This document shows, piece after piece, positions 24,918 through 33,692 of a DNA stretch of 35,758 bases. Under the pieces are notes generated by a model that saw nothing but the letters and a program-made list of their open reading frames with translations, was not told the origin of the DNA and did no database searches. The stretch is taken from NCBI GenBank assembly GCA_026713545.1, contig JAPOOG010000104.1, positions 1 to 35,758 on the forward strand. The letters are read 5' to 3'. Position 1 is the stretch's first letter, and each line of letters starts with the position of its first letter. The translations under genes and the position numbers were made by a program. The DNA comes from Bryobacterales bacterium (GTDB taxonomy: Bacteria; Acidobacteriota; Terriglobia; Bryobacterales; UBA6623).

Positions 24918-25457
24918 TCACTGGACCGATTCTCCCGGCAACTCGTCGAGGAAGCGCTCGACCACTTCGCGCTGCTGCCGCTCGGTCAGGGAGGATTGAA
25001 TCAAACGTCCGGCGGCTCGGATCGCCAAGTCCGCAGCGGTTTGGCGGATCTCCTGCAAGGCGGCTCGTCGCTCAGCTTCGAGCCGCTGCAGTCCCTGGTC
25101 GACAATCCGTTGCGCCTCGGCTCGGGCGTCATCGAGGATCTGCCGACGCGCCTCGTCCGCCTCTTCTCGCGCCCGCTGCACGATCTGCTGCGCCTGCTGC
25201 ACCGCTTCGTCGATCCTGCGCTGGGTCTCTTCGGCGGCGCTCGCTGATTCGGCCCGCGCCTTCTCCGCCTGCTTCAGAGCGTCGTCGATCTTCCGCTCGC
25301 GCTCGTCGAGCATCCTCAGAATCGGTCCCCACGCGATCTTGCGCAATGTGAGCAGCAAGACGACGAACGTGATGACCGTCCAGATCATCAGGCCGGGCTC
25401 GAACCGCAGTAGCGGGTTCTCGCCGGACGCCAACAAAAGGGCGTACAGATTCAACAT
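24918..25457 (-). CDS. atpF: ATP synthase F0 subunit b
   Basis: 179 aa. Peripheral stalk subunit joining F0 to F1. One membrane helix (about residues 23-40, 'LMIWTVITFVVLLLTLRKIA') is followed by a long charged coiled coil rich in Ala, Glu, Arg and Gln to about 150, then a C-terminal region that binds the delta subunit. Start ATG at 25457 with a G-rich ribosome binding site (GGGGGGAG). It follows atpE by 14 bases. It is the last gene of the operon: delta, alpha, gamma, beta and epsilon (atpHAGDC), which usually follow, are not here. The next gene on the left is on the opposite strand. Confidence 0.95.
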   Translation of the reverse strand: MLNLYALLLASGENPLLRFEPGLMIWTVITFVVLLLTLRKIAWGPILRMLDERERKIDDALKQAEKARAESASAAEETQRRIDEAVQQAQQIVQRAREEADEARRQILDDARAEAQRIVDQGLQRLEAERRAALQEIRQTAADLAIRAAGRLIQSSLTERQQREVVERFLDELPGESVQ

Positions 25458-25471
25458 CTGTCGCTCCCCCC

Positions 25472-25798
<327 letters not shown>

Positions 25799-25832
25799 TT
25801 ATCTCCTCTGTAAACCTTGGACCGCTCTTCCT

Positions 25833-26660
25833 CTAATGAGCGGAATGAACCATCATCCCAATGAAAATCGCTGACAGCAGTGTGAACACATATGCTTGGA
25901 TGAACGCCACGATCAACTCCAACAAGCTGACCGCCACCGCCATCGGAACCGACACGAACACGCCGACGAAGACGTTCTGAAAGATGAACACGAATGACAT
26001 CATCACCAGAATCACAATGTGTCCCGCCGTCATGTTGGCGCCAAGACGAATCGTCAGAGCGATGGGCTTGACGAACGTGCCGATCACCTCGATCACGATC
26101 ATCAGCGGCGCAATCACCATGGGCGTACCCGGCGGCACCATGTGCTTGCAGTAGCCCACAGGCCCCATCACGATGATCCCGGAAAGAATCATCGTCAGCA
26201 GCGTGATCAACGCCAGTGTGCCCGTCACATTCAAGTTGCTCGTCGCCGTATAGCCGCCCGGCACCATCCCGAGCAGATTGCACGTCAGGATGAAGAAGAA
26301 CAACGTGCACAGGAACGGTGTGAACTTCCGGCCATACTTCTTGCCCATGTTCGTAATCGCGATGTTGTCGCGGACGAAAACCACCACCGACTCCATGGCG
26401 TTCGTCAGGCCCTTGGGCGCCGCCCCGCTGTTGACCCGCGACCGTCGGAAGGCATAGCCGAGCAGCAGGATCAGCACGCCCGCCGCGATCAACATGAACA
26501 ACGCCGCTTTCGAGAACGGCGCAACCTGGTCAAACGGCCACAGATGAAGGTCGGCGTTCGAGATGTGATGCATCACCACATCCGCAATGGTTTCATCGCC
26601 TTCCCCGTGACCGCCCTCGGCGGCCGCGGCAGGATGCATGAATGGGATGGCCAGGCTCAT
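25833..26660 (-). CDS. atpB: ATP synthase F0 subunit a
   Basis: 275 aa membrane protein forming the proton half-channels next to the c ring. About six hydrophobic helices. The essential Arg is R205 in 'ALTIRLGANMTAGH', and the last two helices carry 'LLELIVAFIQAYVFTLLSAI', with E248 and Q254 at usual functional positions. Its N-terminal region is His-rich (HPAAAAEGGHGEGDE) before the first helix. Its ATG overlaps the stop of the upstream small membrane gene by four bases (26657-26660). atpE follows 40 bases downstream. Confidence 0.96.
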   Translation of the reverse strand: MSLAIPFMHPAAAAEGGHGEGDETIADVVMHHISNADLHLWPFDQVAPFSKAALFMLIAAGVLILLLGYAFRRSRVNSGAAPKGLTNAMESVVVFVRDNIAITNMGKKYGRKFTPFLCTLFFFILTCNLLGMVPGGYTATSNLNVTGTLALITLLTMILSGIIVMGPVGYCKHMVPPGTPMVIAPLMIVIEVIGTFVKPIALTIRLGANMTAGHIVILVMMSFVFIFQNVFVGVFVSVPMAVAVSLLELIVAFIQAYVFTLLSAIFIGMMVHSAH

Positions 26661-26947
26661 TTTGATCGAATCACCTGCCGATGCCGGAACGTCTCCACCA
26701 GAAGCACAACGAAGTAACTGCCGAGCAGCGCCGGCGTGAATAAACGCCCGTCAAGCGAACCGCTCGCGAGCACCGCGCCGAGCAGGCTCAAAACGAGCAG
26801 CGTGCGAACCGCCGTGCTTAACAAACCGAGTTTCCAGAAGGTATGCACCGGCCGCGGCCGCCACCATCGCAGCAGCACTTCCGACACGCCCAACGTGGCA
26901 AATCCCCCCAGCAGTCCCCAGAACACGGCGTTCATTGCTTCCGCCAC
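26657..26947 (-). CDS. Small membrane protein in the atp operon (subunit I-like)
   Basis: 96 aa with about three hydrophobic segments: 'AVFWGLLGGFATLGVSEVLL', 'TAVRTLLVLSLLGAVLASG' and 'LLGSYFVVLLVETFRH'. The position between an AtpZ-like gene and atpB, and the overall size, fit the variable AtpI/subunit-I class (assembly of the c ring, possibly Mg/Ca transport in some bacteria). Sequence conservation in this class is low, so the call is from context. It overlaps atpZ by 16 bases and atpB by 4, so translation is coupled. Confidence 0.7.
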   Translation of the reverse strand: MAEAMNAVFWGLLGGFATLGVSEVLLRWWRPRPVHTFWKLGLLSTAVRTLLVLSLLGAVLASGSLDGRLFTPALLGSYFVVLLVETFRHRQVIRSK

Positions 26948-27150
26948 ATGATTTTCGCGATGTTATACATCCCTACCACGATCCCGATAAACAGTCCGAT
27001 CAATGTTGCCGCCGGATTCGCGTCGAAATAGACACCCAACATGTATCCGATCAGCAGGCAACCGATAACACTCCCGCTCAGCGTCCAACCGGCGTCCGCC
27101 GCCGGTCCGTAACGCTTGATCCAAGACCCGCGCCCTTCAGTGTCTTTCAT
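26932..27150 (-). CDS. atpZ: AtpZ/AtpI-family protein
   Basis: 72 aa. A polar N-terminus is followed by two membrane helices: 'WTLSGSVIGCLLIGYMLGVY' and 'AATLIGLFIGIVVGMYNIAK', joined by a short DANP loop. This is the normal AtpZ layout, and AtpZ genes usually head F-type operons; they are linked with c-ring assembly and ion transport. First gene of the F0 operon. The promoter should be in 27151-27479. The start is the only ATG that gives the family length. Confidence 0.8.
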   Translation of the reverse strand: MKDTEGRGSWIKRYGPAADAGWTLSGSVIGCLLIGYMLGVYFDANPAATLIGLFIGIVVGMYNIAKIMWRKQ

Positions 27151-27479
27151 CCGAAAGCACTCGCCGCGGATACCGCATCAAACTGATCTTTCGGGATCGT
27201 ACAGGCGAGGCGAAGCCTCGAGAAAACAAGCCACTGGCTAGAGATTCAAGATAGCAGGCGCAGCCGAGCCGAAGCAACTTCGCGCTACGCTTTGGCCCTT
27301 GATGAAGTGGTTCCTGCCGCCTCTCAGGAGCAAGTCGGAACAGCGGTCCCCATGACCCGGAACGGTGAGGACTCGATGATCCGGCGCGAGAAGCGGCCGA
27401 GTCTGGTTCGCCAACGATGGCGCTCCCTTCGGCGTCGGCCGCGATCGTGTCTTTGTATACCCTGACTTCTTCCGGCGCA
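27151..27479. other. Intergenic region upstream of the atp operon
   Basis: 329 bases between the stop of the D-threonine-aldolase-like gene and atpZ, both on the minus strand. It should hold the terminator of the first and the promoter of the second. A hairpin CGAGGC-GAA-GCCTCG lies at 27206-27220; there is no U-run after it. No gene or convincing -10/-35 pair was identified. Confidence 0.5.
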
Positions 27480-28661
27480 TCATTGCACGCGTCCCCGGCC
27501 GGCCACTTTCCAGACGTCCTCGATGAGCCCTTTGCGGACGGCGTAGGCCTCGTCGTGATGGTTGATCGTGATGCCCTGATGATCGGGGATGACCGAAAGA
27601 CGTTCGCCGACGCGGAACTTGTGACTGACGGCGCTGACGTCGACATGGCCATGCTCGACCGACATGCCGTAGATGACGGCGTCGGGGTGCTCGACGATGT
27701 GTCCGTAGCCCCTGCGCGGACCCCGCTGGAAGGTTTTTTGTCCGCCGTCGATGATGATGCGGTCGGGCGTGGGGGTGCTGACTACCGTGGTGATCATTCG
27801 CGTCGCGCAGGTATCCGGGTTGGGCGGGTTTCTGGAGGCGCTGATGCGCTTGAGGCCTTCAAACACGTACGACCCGCTGCGGTGGACGGTGCAACCGATT
27901 TCCTTCGAGCGGGCTTCGGCGCCGGTGCCTCCGCCGCTAATCTCTTCGATCGGCAGTCCGGCCTTCCGGAAGAGAGCAACGGTCTCTTCGATGAAGGGTT
28001 TCGCCTCGATGCGGCTGGGATATGTCATTACCCCCCGCAACTCGAGGTTCGGCAGCTTCGAGACTGTTCGGGCAAGTTCGACGGCGGCCTGGGGCGATTG
28101 GACGCCGGTTCTCTTGCCGCCGGTATCCAACTCGACGAATACGCGGACCGACGCGCCGTCCTTGCGGAGTTGCTCGGAGATTCCCCTGGCCGTGATTTCG
28201 GAATCGACGGCGACGGTCATCCGGGCGCGCTTCGCCAGTCGCGGCAGGCGTATGAGCTTGGGCTTGCCGACGATGTTGTACGGAATGAGGACGTCGCCCT
28301 CGATGCCGGCCGCGACCATCACCTCGGCTTCTCCGAGCTTCTGGCAGCAGATGCCGACAGCGCCGGCACGGAGCTGCATGTGGGCGATCTGGGGGACCTT
28401 GTGGGTCTTGATGTGGACCATCAGGCCGATGCCGGCGTCGTGACAGACTTGCTGCATCCCGTTGATGTTCTTTTCGAGGACATCGAGGTCGATCACCACG
28501 GCGGGCGTATCGACGTCGTCAATGGTGTGGACATTGCCCTCACGGGTGACGGTGGCGGAAGCACGGGATGCCGCGAGGCCGGCGGTTGGAAGGAGGCTCG
28601 CGGCTTGCAGGCAGGCGCGGCGGCTGATGCGTTTGCGGAAATTGGAGGTGACATTTTTCAT
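27480..28661 (-). CDS. Tat-exported D-threonine aldolase / D-serine dehydratase-like PLP enzyme
   Basis: 393 aa. The family (alanine-racemase fold, metal-activated PLP) cleaves D-threonine or D-hydroxy-amino acids, or deaminates D-serine. N-terminal Tat leader: 'RISRRACLQAASLLPTAGLA' then ASRASA (twin Arg at 14-15). PLP-binding Lys lies in 'MVHIKTHKVPQ' (K85). 'FVELDTGGKRTGV', 'GVMTYPS' and 'SGGGTG' are barrel motifs. The metal pair is usually His-x-Cys or His-x-Asp; here it reads H361-Q-G363 ('IPDHQGITIN'), so the second ligand appears missing. GAGGG stands eight bases before the ATG at 28661. A longer open frame extends upstream but is not protein-like. The gene lies 269 bases downstream of the helicase. 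Confidence 0.85.
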   Translation of the reverse strand: MKNVTSNFRKRISRRACLQAASLLPTAGLAASRASATVTREGNVHTIDDVDTPAVVIDLDVLEKNINGMQQVCHDAGIGLMVHIKTHKVPQIAHMQLRAGAVGICCQKLGEAEVMVAAGIEGDVLIPYNIVGKPKLIRLPRLAKRARMTVAVDSEITARGISEQLRKDGASVRVFVELDTGGKRTGVQSPQAAVELARTVSKLPNLELRGVMTYPSRIEAKPFIEETVALFRKAGLPIEEISGGGTGAEARSKEIGCTVHRSGSYVFEGLKRISASRNPPNPDTCATRMITTVVSTPTPDRIIIDGGQKTFQRGPRRGYGHIVEHPDAVIYGMSVEHGHVDVSAVSHKFRVGERLSVIPDHQGITINHHDEAYAVRKGLIEDVWKVAGRGRVQ

Positions 28662-28930
28662 GGTTGTGCCCTCGGATTGGCGGACGGGGATGCAAGTTGC
28701 TACGGCCCGCATGGTACACGTAGTCCAGGGGCGGAAGCAAACGAGGCAGCAGGTTGGGCAGGTGGTTTCGGACGCCGACCAGACAGTGGTCATCGATGAG
28801 CGGCCACGAGTAGCCGGGCAATCGCGAGAAACACCACACCCTGGCCCACATCTGCTCGATTCCGGATATGAGGAACGCTGAAGCCTCGGCCCGCCGAGCC
28901 GGCCGGAGTGTATCTTCAACGACGCTTTTG

Positions 28931-30214
28931 TTACGCGGCGGTCCCGTTATGCTTATGCGGCGACCGACGAGGCCCGCTACGCCTTCGCCGCCGGCGACGG
29001 TTCTTCGGATCGGGCGACGAGGACTCCACTTTCGCAATCCGTTCCCGAGGTTCGTGCACGGCCGCCGTTGCGAGAGAAAACTCGGGAGCGTCGCGTCGCG
29101 GGATCTTCGACTTCAATTTGCGCTCGATCGCGTGGACCGCCGGCAACTCATCGACCGCGGCAAAGGTATACGCCATCCCGCTCCGTTCCGCGCGGCCCGT
29201 GCGTCCGACGCGGTGCGTGTAGTCGTCGGGGGTTCCCGGAACGTCGAAGTTGATGACGTGCGAAACGTTCTCGACGTCGATGCCGCGGGCCGCGATGTCG
29301 GTAGCCACGAGAACGTCGTACTTTCCGCTGCGAAAACCTTTCATGGCGCGGTCGCGCTGCGACTGGGTCATGTTGCCTTCGAGCCCCACGGCTTGATGCC
29401 CCGCCCGGCTGAGTTGTTGGGCGAGCCGCTTGGTGCGATGCTTGGTACGAAGGAACACGATCGCGGAGCGGAAGTCGTCGCCCGCCAGCAGGTGTCGCAG
29501 CAGGTAGGGCTTCTGCGTAGCCCGCACGATGTAGAGTGCATGTTCGATCGTCGAGGCAGGCATGGAGTGCGCCAGCTCGACTACGTGGGGCTCCTGCAGC
29601 ACTTCATCGGCCAGCGCGCGTACTTCGCGCGGCATCGTCGCCGAGAACATCAGGTTCTGGCGCTTCTCGGGCAGCAACTGGAGAATCCGCTTGAGGTCGG
29701 GAAGAAAACCCATGTCGAACATGCGATCGGCTTCATCGAGCACCAGGGTCTCGATGCCGTCGAGCGGCACATGCCCTTGCCCATAGAGATCTAGCAGCCG
29801 GCCCGGACAGACAATCAAGATATCCGGCCGCTGCTCCAGGCCGCGAATCTGCGGTGGGCTCGGGACGCCGCCGTAGATCGTGATTGCCGTCACTTCGGTA
29901 AACTTCGCCAAGGCCCTGAATTCGGTGTGAATCTGCATCGCCAGTTCCCTTGTGGGAACGACGATCAGCGCCCTCGGACCGCGTTTGGGGTCCGCCAGCA
30001 GGCGCTCGAGAATCGGCAGGGCAAACGCCGCTGTCTTGCCGGTTCCGGTTTGGGCCAAGCCCAGCACATCACGACCGGCGAGACCCGCCGGAATCGTCTC
30101 CGCCTGAACCAGCCGCGGATCGACGAATCCAAGACCGTCGATCCCTTTTTGGAGACTGCTTCGCAGATCGAACTGCGAGAACCCGGCCCGCGGCCGGGAA
30201 GATACTTCTTTCAT
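28931..30214 (-). CDS. rhlE: DEAD-box ATP-dependent RNA helicase (RhlE type)
   Basis: 427 aa from ATG 30214 (a GTG at 30226 is also in frame). Unwinds RNA duplexes in ribosome assembly and RNA decay, often at low temperature. Motifs in order: Q motif (Q37), I 'AQTGTGKT' (54-61), Ia 'PTRELA', Ib 'CPGRLLDL', II 'VLDEADRMFDMGF' (DEAD at 160-163), III 'SATMP', IV-VI including 'VLVATDIAARGIDVENVSHV' and 'HRVGRTGRAERSG'. The C-terminus is short, Arg/Lys-rich and disordered (PKNRRRRRRRSGPRRS), as in RhlE proteins. No neighbour suggests a special role. Confidence 0.95.
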   Translation of the reverse strand: MKEVSSRPRAGFSQFDLRSSLQKGIDGLGFVDPRLVQAETIPAGLAGRDVLGLAQTGTGKTAAFALPILERLLADPKRGPRALIVVPTRELAMQIHTEFRALAKFTEVTAITIYGGVPSPPQIRGLEQRPDILIVCPGRLLDLYGQGHVPLDGIETLVLDEADRMFDMGFLPDLKRILQLLPEKRQNLMFSATMPREVRALADEVLQEPHVVELAHSMPASTIEHALYIVRATQKPYLLRHLLAGDDFRSAIVFLRTKHRTKRLAQQLSRAGHQAVGLEGNMTQSQRDRAMKGFRSGKYDVLVATDIAARGIDVENVSHVINFDVPGTPDDYTHRVGRTGRAERSGMAYTFAAVDELPAVHAIERKLKSKIPRRDAPEFSLATAAVHEPRERIAKVESSSPDPKNRRRRRRRSGPRRSPHKHNGTAA

Positions 30215-30591
30215 GTGGAAAAACACCTTTCAGTGGCCGTCGCGCTTTGCGCTGACGAACACTGCACCCCGTTCAAACCCATACAACAGCGACAGGAGTG
30301 AGAGAGAACCAACAGGCGCGATCTATTGTCAGGAGACCCTGTTGTGCGCCGGGGCCGCCGAGCGGCGGCCGGATAGATATCGTGTCTTCAGTATAGTACG
30401 GATTTCACATCGTGCGGATCGCCCGCCGGATTCACTGGACCTGGGGACGAAGAGAGGTTCCTCGATTCCGGCGTGGCCGAGCACTACGGTCTCACGACAA
30501 CACGGCTTGAAGGTCTGCTTGACCCGCAGCCAGGATCGCTTCCTTCACCATTACGGCCGGAACAGCCTCACGGGTCCCGCGGAACGAACAC
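30215..30591. other. Intergenic region upstream of the helicase
   Basis: 377 bases. On the minus strand TATACT at 30390-30395 could be the -10 of the helicase promoter, giving a leader of about 170 bases; long leaders are usual in cold-induced helicase genes. No gene or RNA was recognised here. Confidence 0.4.
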
Positions 30592-32178
30592 TCACTCCCT
30601 GCCTCCAAACCGGAATGAATACAGCTTTACGCCGAAACGCAACTCGAACCGCAAGCGAATCTCTCCGCCCGTGAGCTCAGCCAGGCTCGACTCTCCACGC
30701 CACCGAACGGTCTTCCTCGTCGAGTTCGTCGTGTGGATACGGTCGCAATCGTCCAACGAAAACCCTGGTATCGGCTTTCCCTGCTGATCTTGCACCTCCA
30801 CTCGCAGCAGCCCCAGCGCCGAGGTGTCAACGTTGACGTGCAGCTCGCCACCCTCGAACTCCAACGGCGTCGTCGTGAACTCTCCCCCGGTGTATTCGGC
30901 CTCGACGGCCGTGAAGCCGTCTCTGCGAAAAACCGTGCGCGAGACCGTCGGGCGGAATTCGATGCCGTCCTTGGGCGCCAAGTGGCTGTCCCACGTCACG
31001 AAGTACAGCCACATCTCGTCGTCTCGAAAAATCAAACCTCGCACCGGGTAGAGGCCTCGATAGTCGAAAGCCCCCGTCGGACCCAGCGGGATCAGAGGAT
31101 TCCGATCGTAACGCTCCCAGTGAATGCCGTCTCGGCTCGAGGCGAAACCGATGTCCAGCGGGCCGATGTTGAGACGGCCGCCTTCGGGCGCGTAGACGCT
31201 CAAGTCGTCGGCGACAAACCAGGGCCGGTAATGCAGGTAGCGGTTCTGGAACATCACGTAAGCGTCTTGCGCATGCGGATACTTCATCACCTGAGGCATA
31301 TAGAAGTCCGCCTCGGCAAGACCGCCAAAGCGAGGGTCTCGCTCATCCGCTTCCAAAACGATCTCCGGCATCGGAAACGAAGCGAGATCGGTGGTGACGG
31401 AGCGGCCGACAGCCCGCAGATAGCACTTTCCGAAATCTCCACAGCGATCTTTATGCTGTGGAGCTACTTCGACGAGGTCGTTTACTCGAACATAGGCCAC
31501 GTAGCCACCCTGCGCCGCGTCATGGAAGGCAATGTTCTGGCTGTCCATGCCGTCGGGATAGAGAGCTGCCTTCGGAAAGACGTCGTCATGCACTGCCTTC
31601 CATTCCCGTCCGTCCGCTGAAGCGAACACCTTGTTCCGCCAGCCGCTGACGATCTTGTAGCGCTCTTGGGGGGGCGCATGAGGATCGCGAAAAACGACGC
31701 CGAAGGCAGTGAGCCTGGGGTACATGCTGTCGCGAATGCCGTAAGCGAAATCTCCCGCGTCGAGCAGCTCCTTCGTTGCCCACTGCCAGTCCACGCCGTT
31801 CTTCGAGATGTAGCGAAACCCTCGGAACACCCCGTCGTTCGCCATCACCTGGAGGTAGGCGGATGACAGCGGCCCATCCGTGACACTCAGGGGCTCGCCG
31901 GCAACCAGCTTGTGCACTCCGGCGACGATGTTTCGCTCACCGGTCTTGCGAGGCGGCTGGACTACAATCCTGACGTTCTTTCGCTCGGCCAGAAAACGAC
32001 CGTCGAGGAAGATTTGATTGCCGCTCCCGATGTCGTAGGCCTGTTGGCCTTCAGACGGCAGCGGACCGAACACAGTCACCAGCGTGAGAGCGACGAGCCA
32101 AGCGCAGGAGCGGGCCGCCGTGCCCGGCCGCATGCGATTACATTGCGCGAACGAACGAATTTCCAGGAAACCAGTCAT
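30592..32178 (-). CDS. Secreted beta-propeller glycosidase-like protein (GH32/GH43-like)
   Basis: 528 aa. Signal-like N-terminus: a long basic n-region, then 'SCAWLVALTLVTVFGPLPSE' ending GQQAYD. The start at 32178 is supported by GGGGAG six bases upstream; an internal ATG at 32133 gives a tighter signal peptide and is an alternative. Repeated blade-like units are visible: 'ISKNGVDWQWATKELLDA', 'FASADGREWKAVHDDVFPKA', 'GFASSRDGIHWERYDRNPLI' and 'GLIFRDDEMWLYFVTWD'. These 'S.DG..W' blades are typical of five-bladed GH43/GH32-like propellers. A C-terminal beta-sandwich (about 430-528: 'GLLRVEVQDQQGKPIPGFSL', 'LRFELRFGVKLYSFRFG') resembles that of secreted acidobacterial and planctomycetal carbohydrate enzymes. 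Catalytic acids are not assignable by eye. It closes the sugar-acid cluster. Confidence 0.72.
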   Translation of the reverse strand: MTGFLEIRSFAQCNRMRPGTAARSCAWLVALTLVTVFGPLPSEGQQAYDIGSGNQIFLDGRFLAERKNVRIVVQPPRKTGERNIVAGVHKLVAGEPLSVTDGPLSSAYLQVMANDGVFRGFRYISKNGVDWQWATKELLDAGDFAYGIRDSMYPRLTAFGVVFRDPHAPPQERYKIVSGWRNKVFASADGREWKAVHDDVFPKAALYPDGMDSQNIAFHDAAQGGYVAYVRVNDLVEVAPQHKDRCGDFGKCYLRAVGRSVTTDLASFPMPEIVLEADERDPRFGGLAEADFYMPQVMKYPHAQDAYVMFQNRYLHYRPWFVADDLSVYAPEGGRLNIGPLDIGFASSRDGIHWERYDRNPLIPLGPTGAFDYRGLYPVRGLIFRDDEMWLYFVTWDSHLAPKDGIEFRPTVSRTVFRRDGFTAVEAEYTGGEFTTTPLEFEGGELHVNVDTSALGLLRVEVQDQQGKPIPGFSLDDCDRIHTTNSTRKTVRWRGESSLAELTGGEIRLRFELRFGVKLYSFRFGGRE

Positions 32179-32309
32179 TGCCGCTCCCCGATCCGAAACT
32201 TTGTCGATCGAGGAACAACAAGGGGGCTCACTGCCGCAACCGCCGCGTCTTCAGGACAGTATCTCTCCAACGCATCGGCGCAACCCCTGCCATTCCGTGC
32301 TCGACGATA

Positions 32310-33692
32310 TCAATGCTTCAGCAATACCACGCCCTCACGTTCGATACGGGCAAACATTTGCTTGTACTCGGAAGAGCCGTCGTCGTCCCAGTATTCGGTG
32401 CTGAGAGGGAGATCGTAGCGCAACGGGATCAGGCGACGGCGGTCCGGGCGGACCATGAAGATGGAGTCCTCGGGGTTGGCGATATTGAACATCCGCGTGC
32501 CGTTGTCGAACGTCGTTTTGATGATCCACTTGGGTTGTTTCGGAAGCTGCAGCTTCTTCAGCCGCTCCAGTTCGTCGGCCTTCAGGGTCACGCCGAGGCC
32601 GGGCTTTTCAGGGACCCGGATCAACCCGTTGACCGGCTCGAGCCTCTCGTTCACAACGTCCGACTTCCATTGCTCCGATGAATCGATGAAGTGAAAGCTC
32701 CCCGCCTTGAAAGCACTCTGCATGTGTGTCGTCATGGCGCGCGTCATGTTGCCGCCGACGTTTTGGAGCATGAAGGGCATTTCCGCGGCCTCGAACAAAC
32801 CGGCGCTGCGCATCGCCTTACCGATCCGGTGATGACCCAACATGTAGGCGTCGGCGGCCCGGTGCAGAACCGAATACGTGAAGCGCATCGCTGCGTGGTG
32901 CAGCACGACAGGGAGTTTCACGCGCTTGCGCAGCTCGATATAGCCGTCGATCTCGTGTGGTTCAAGCGGGTCTTCGAAGCAGCCCGCGATGGGGTATTCG
33001 GCGAGGCGCTCGAGTAGGTCGAACATGTGGTCTTCGGTGCCGCCCATCGTGATGTCGTAGTGGATCTTGAAATCCTTCGGTGCGACCGCCTGCATGGCCT
33101 CGGTCTGATCCAACACGTTCTCGAATGGCGAGAGATGAAACTTCATCCACGTGTAGCCCTGCGCGGAGTAGCGTTGCACTGCCTCCACCATGCGCTTGGG
33201 ATGCGTCGATACGGTCCACGAGCAAACCGGCACCAGGCGACGGTACCGCTGCCCGAACAGCTTGTAGACCGGCACTCCCGCCGCCTTGCCCATCAAGTCG
33301 TACATCGCCGTGCCGAGCGGCAGGGATGTCTCGTCGCCGACCCAATCGAACGGGCTGGTACCGACATACTTCTCGACGGTGTCCTCGGATTCTTTCTGTC
33401 CTTCGCCCAACCCGGTAATGCCCTTGTTCGTATGGACCACATAGACCGTGCGCCCGCGAGGCCCGTAGTAGTGGTTCAGTTGGTAAGCGATCCAGTCGTG
33501 GTACTCCAGCGTGATGTCGTGAGTCTCGATCTCGGTAATGCGAATGTCGCCAAACACCGAATCGGCCGTCTTCTTCGCTGCGTAGGTCGATTCAGCCGTC
33601 GAAGCGAGGATTCCTCCGAACGCGGAAGCGCCCGCGGCGGCCTGCAGGAAGTCTCTCCGGCTGAAGGACGGGCAGTTGCTTCGGGTTTTCAT
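32310..33692 (-). CDS. Tat-exported enolase-superfamily protein (mandelate racemase/MLE-like)
   Basis: 460 aa from ATG 33692 (GGAGGA upstream; a start five codons earlier lacks this). Twin-Arg leader 'SRRDFLQAAAGASAFGGILA'. The superfamily abstracts the alpha-proton of carboxylates at a Mg site. N-terminal capping domain ('IRITEIETHDI'), then the barrel with 'YTWMKFHLSP' (K184, H186), 'IHYDITMGG' (D213, first metal ligand) and 'GCFEDPLEP' (E240, second ligand). The third ligand, normally Glu/Asp after strand 5, is H265/H266 in 'LPVVLHHAA'. That makes the site atypical: dehydratase activity may be altered or lost. ATGA overlap with the upstream epimerase gene (33689-33692). Likely acts on sugar acids; substrate unknown. 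Confidence 0.85.
   Translation of the reverse strand: MKTRSNCPSFSRRDFLQAAAGASAFGGILASTAESTYAAKKTADSVFGDIRITEIETHDITLEYHDWIAYQLNHYYGPRGRTVYVVHTNKGITGLGEGQKESEDTVEKYVGTSPFDWVGDETSLPLGTAMYDLMGKAAGVPVYKLFGQRYRRLVPVCSWTVSTHPKRMVEAVQRYSAQGYTWMKFHLSPFENVLDQTEAMQAVAPKDFKIHYDITMGGTEDHMFDLLERLAEYPIAGCFEDPLEPHEIDGYIELRKRVKLPVVLHHAAMRFTYSVLHRAADAYMLGHHRIGKAMRSAGLFEAAEMPFMLQNVGGNMTRAMTTHMQSAFKAGSFHFIDSSEQWKSDVVNERLEPVNGLIRVPEKPGLGVTLKADELERLKKLQLPKQPKWIIKTTFDNGTRMFNIANPEDSIFMVRPDRRRLIPLRYDLPLSTEYWDDDGSSEYKQMFARIEREGVVLLKH

Noticed and set aside
27417..28799. 460-codon plus-strand frame opposite the D-threonine-aldolase-like gene
   Set aside because: Asp/Gly/Ala-rich translation typical of antisense frames; the minus-strand gene has clear motifs and a Tat leader.
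28868..29794. 308-codon plus-strand frame opposite the helicase
   Set aside because: The minus strand encodes all DEAD-box motifs; the plus frame has none.
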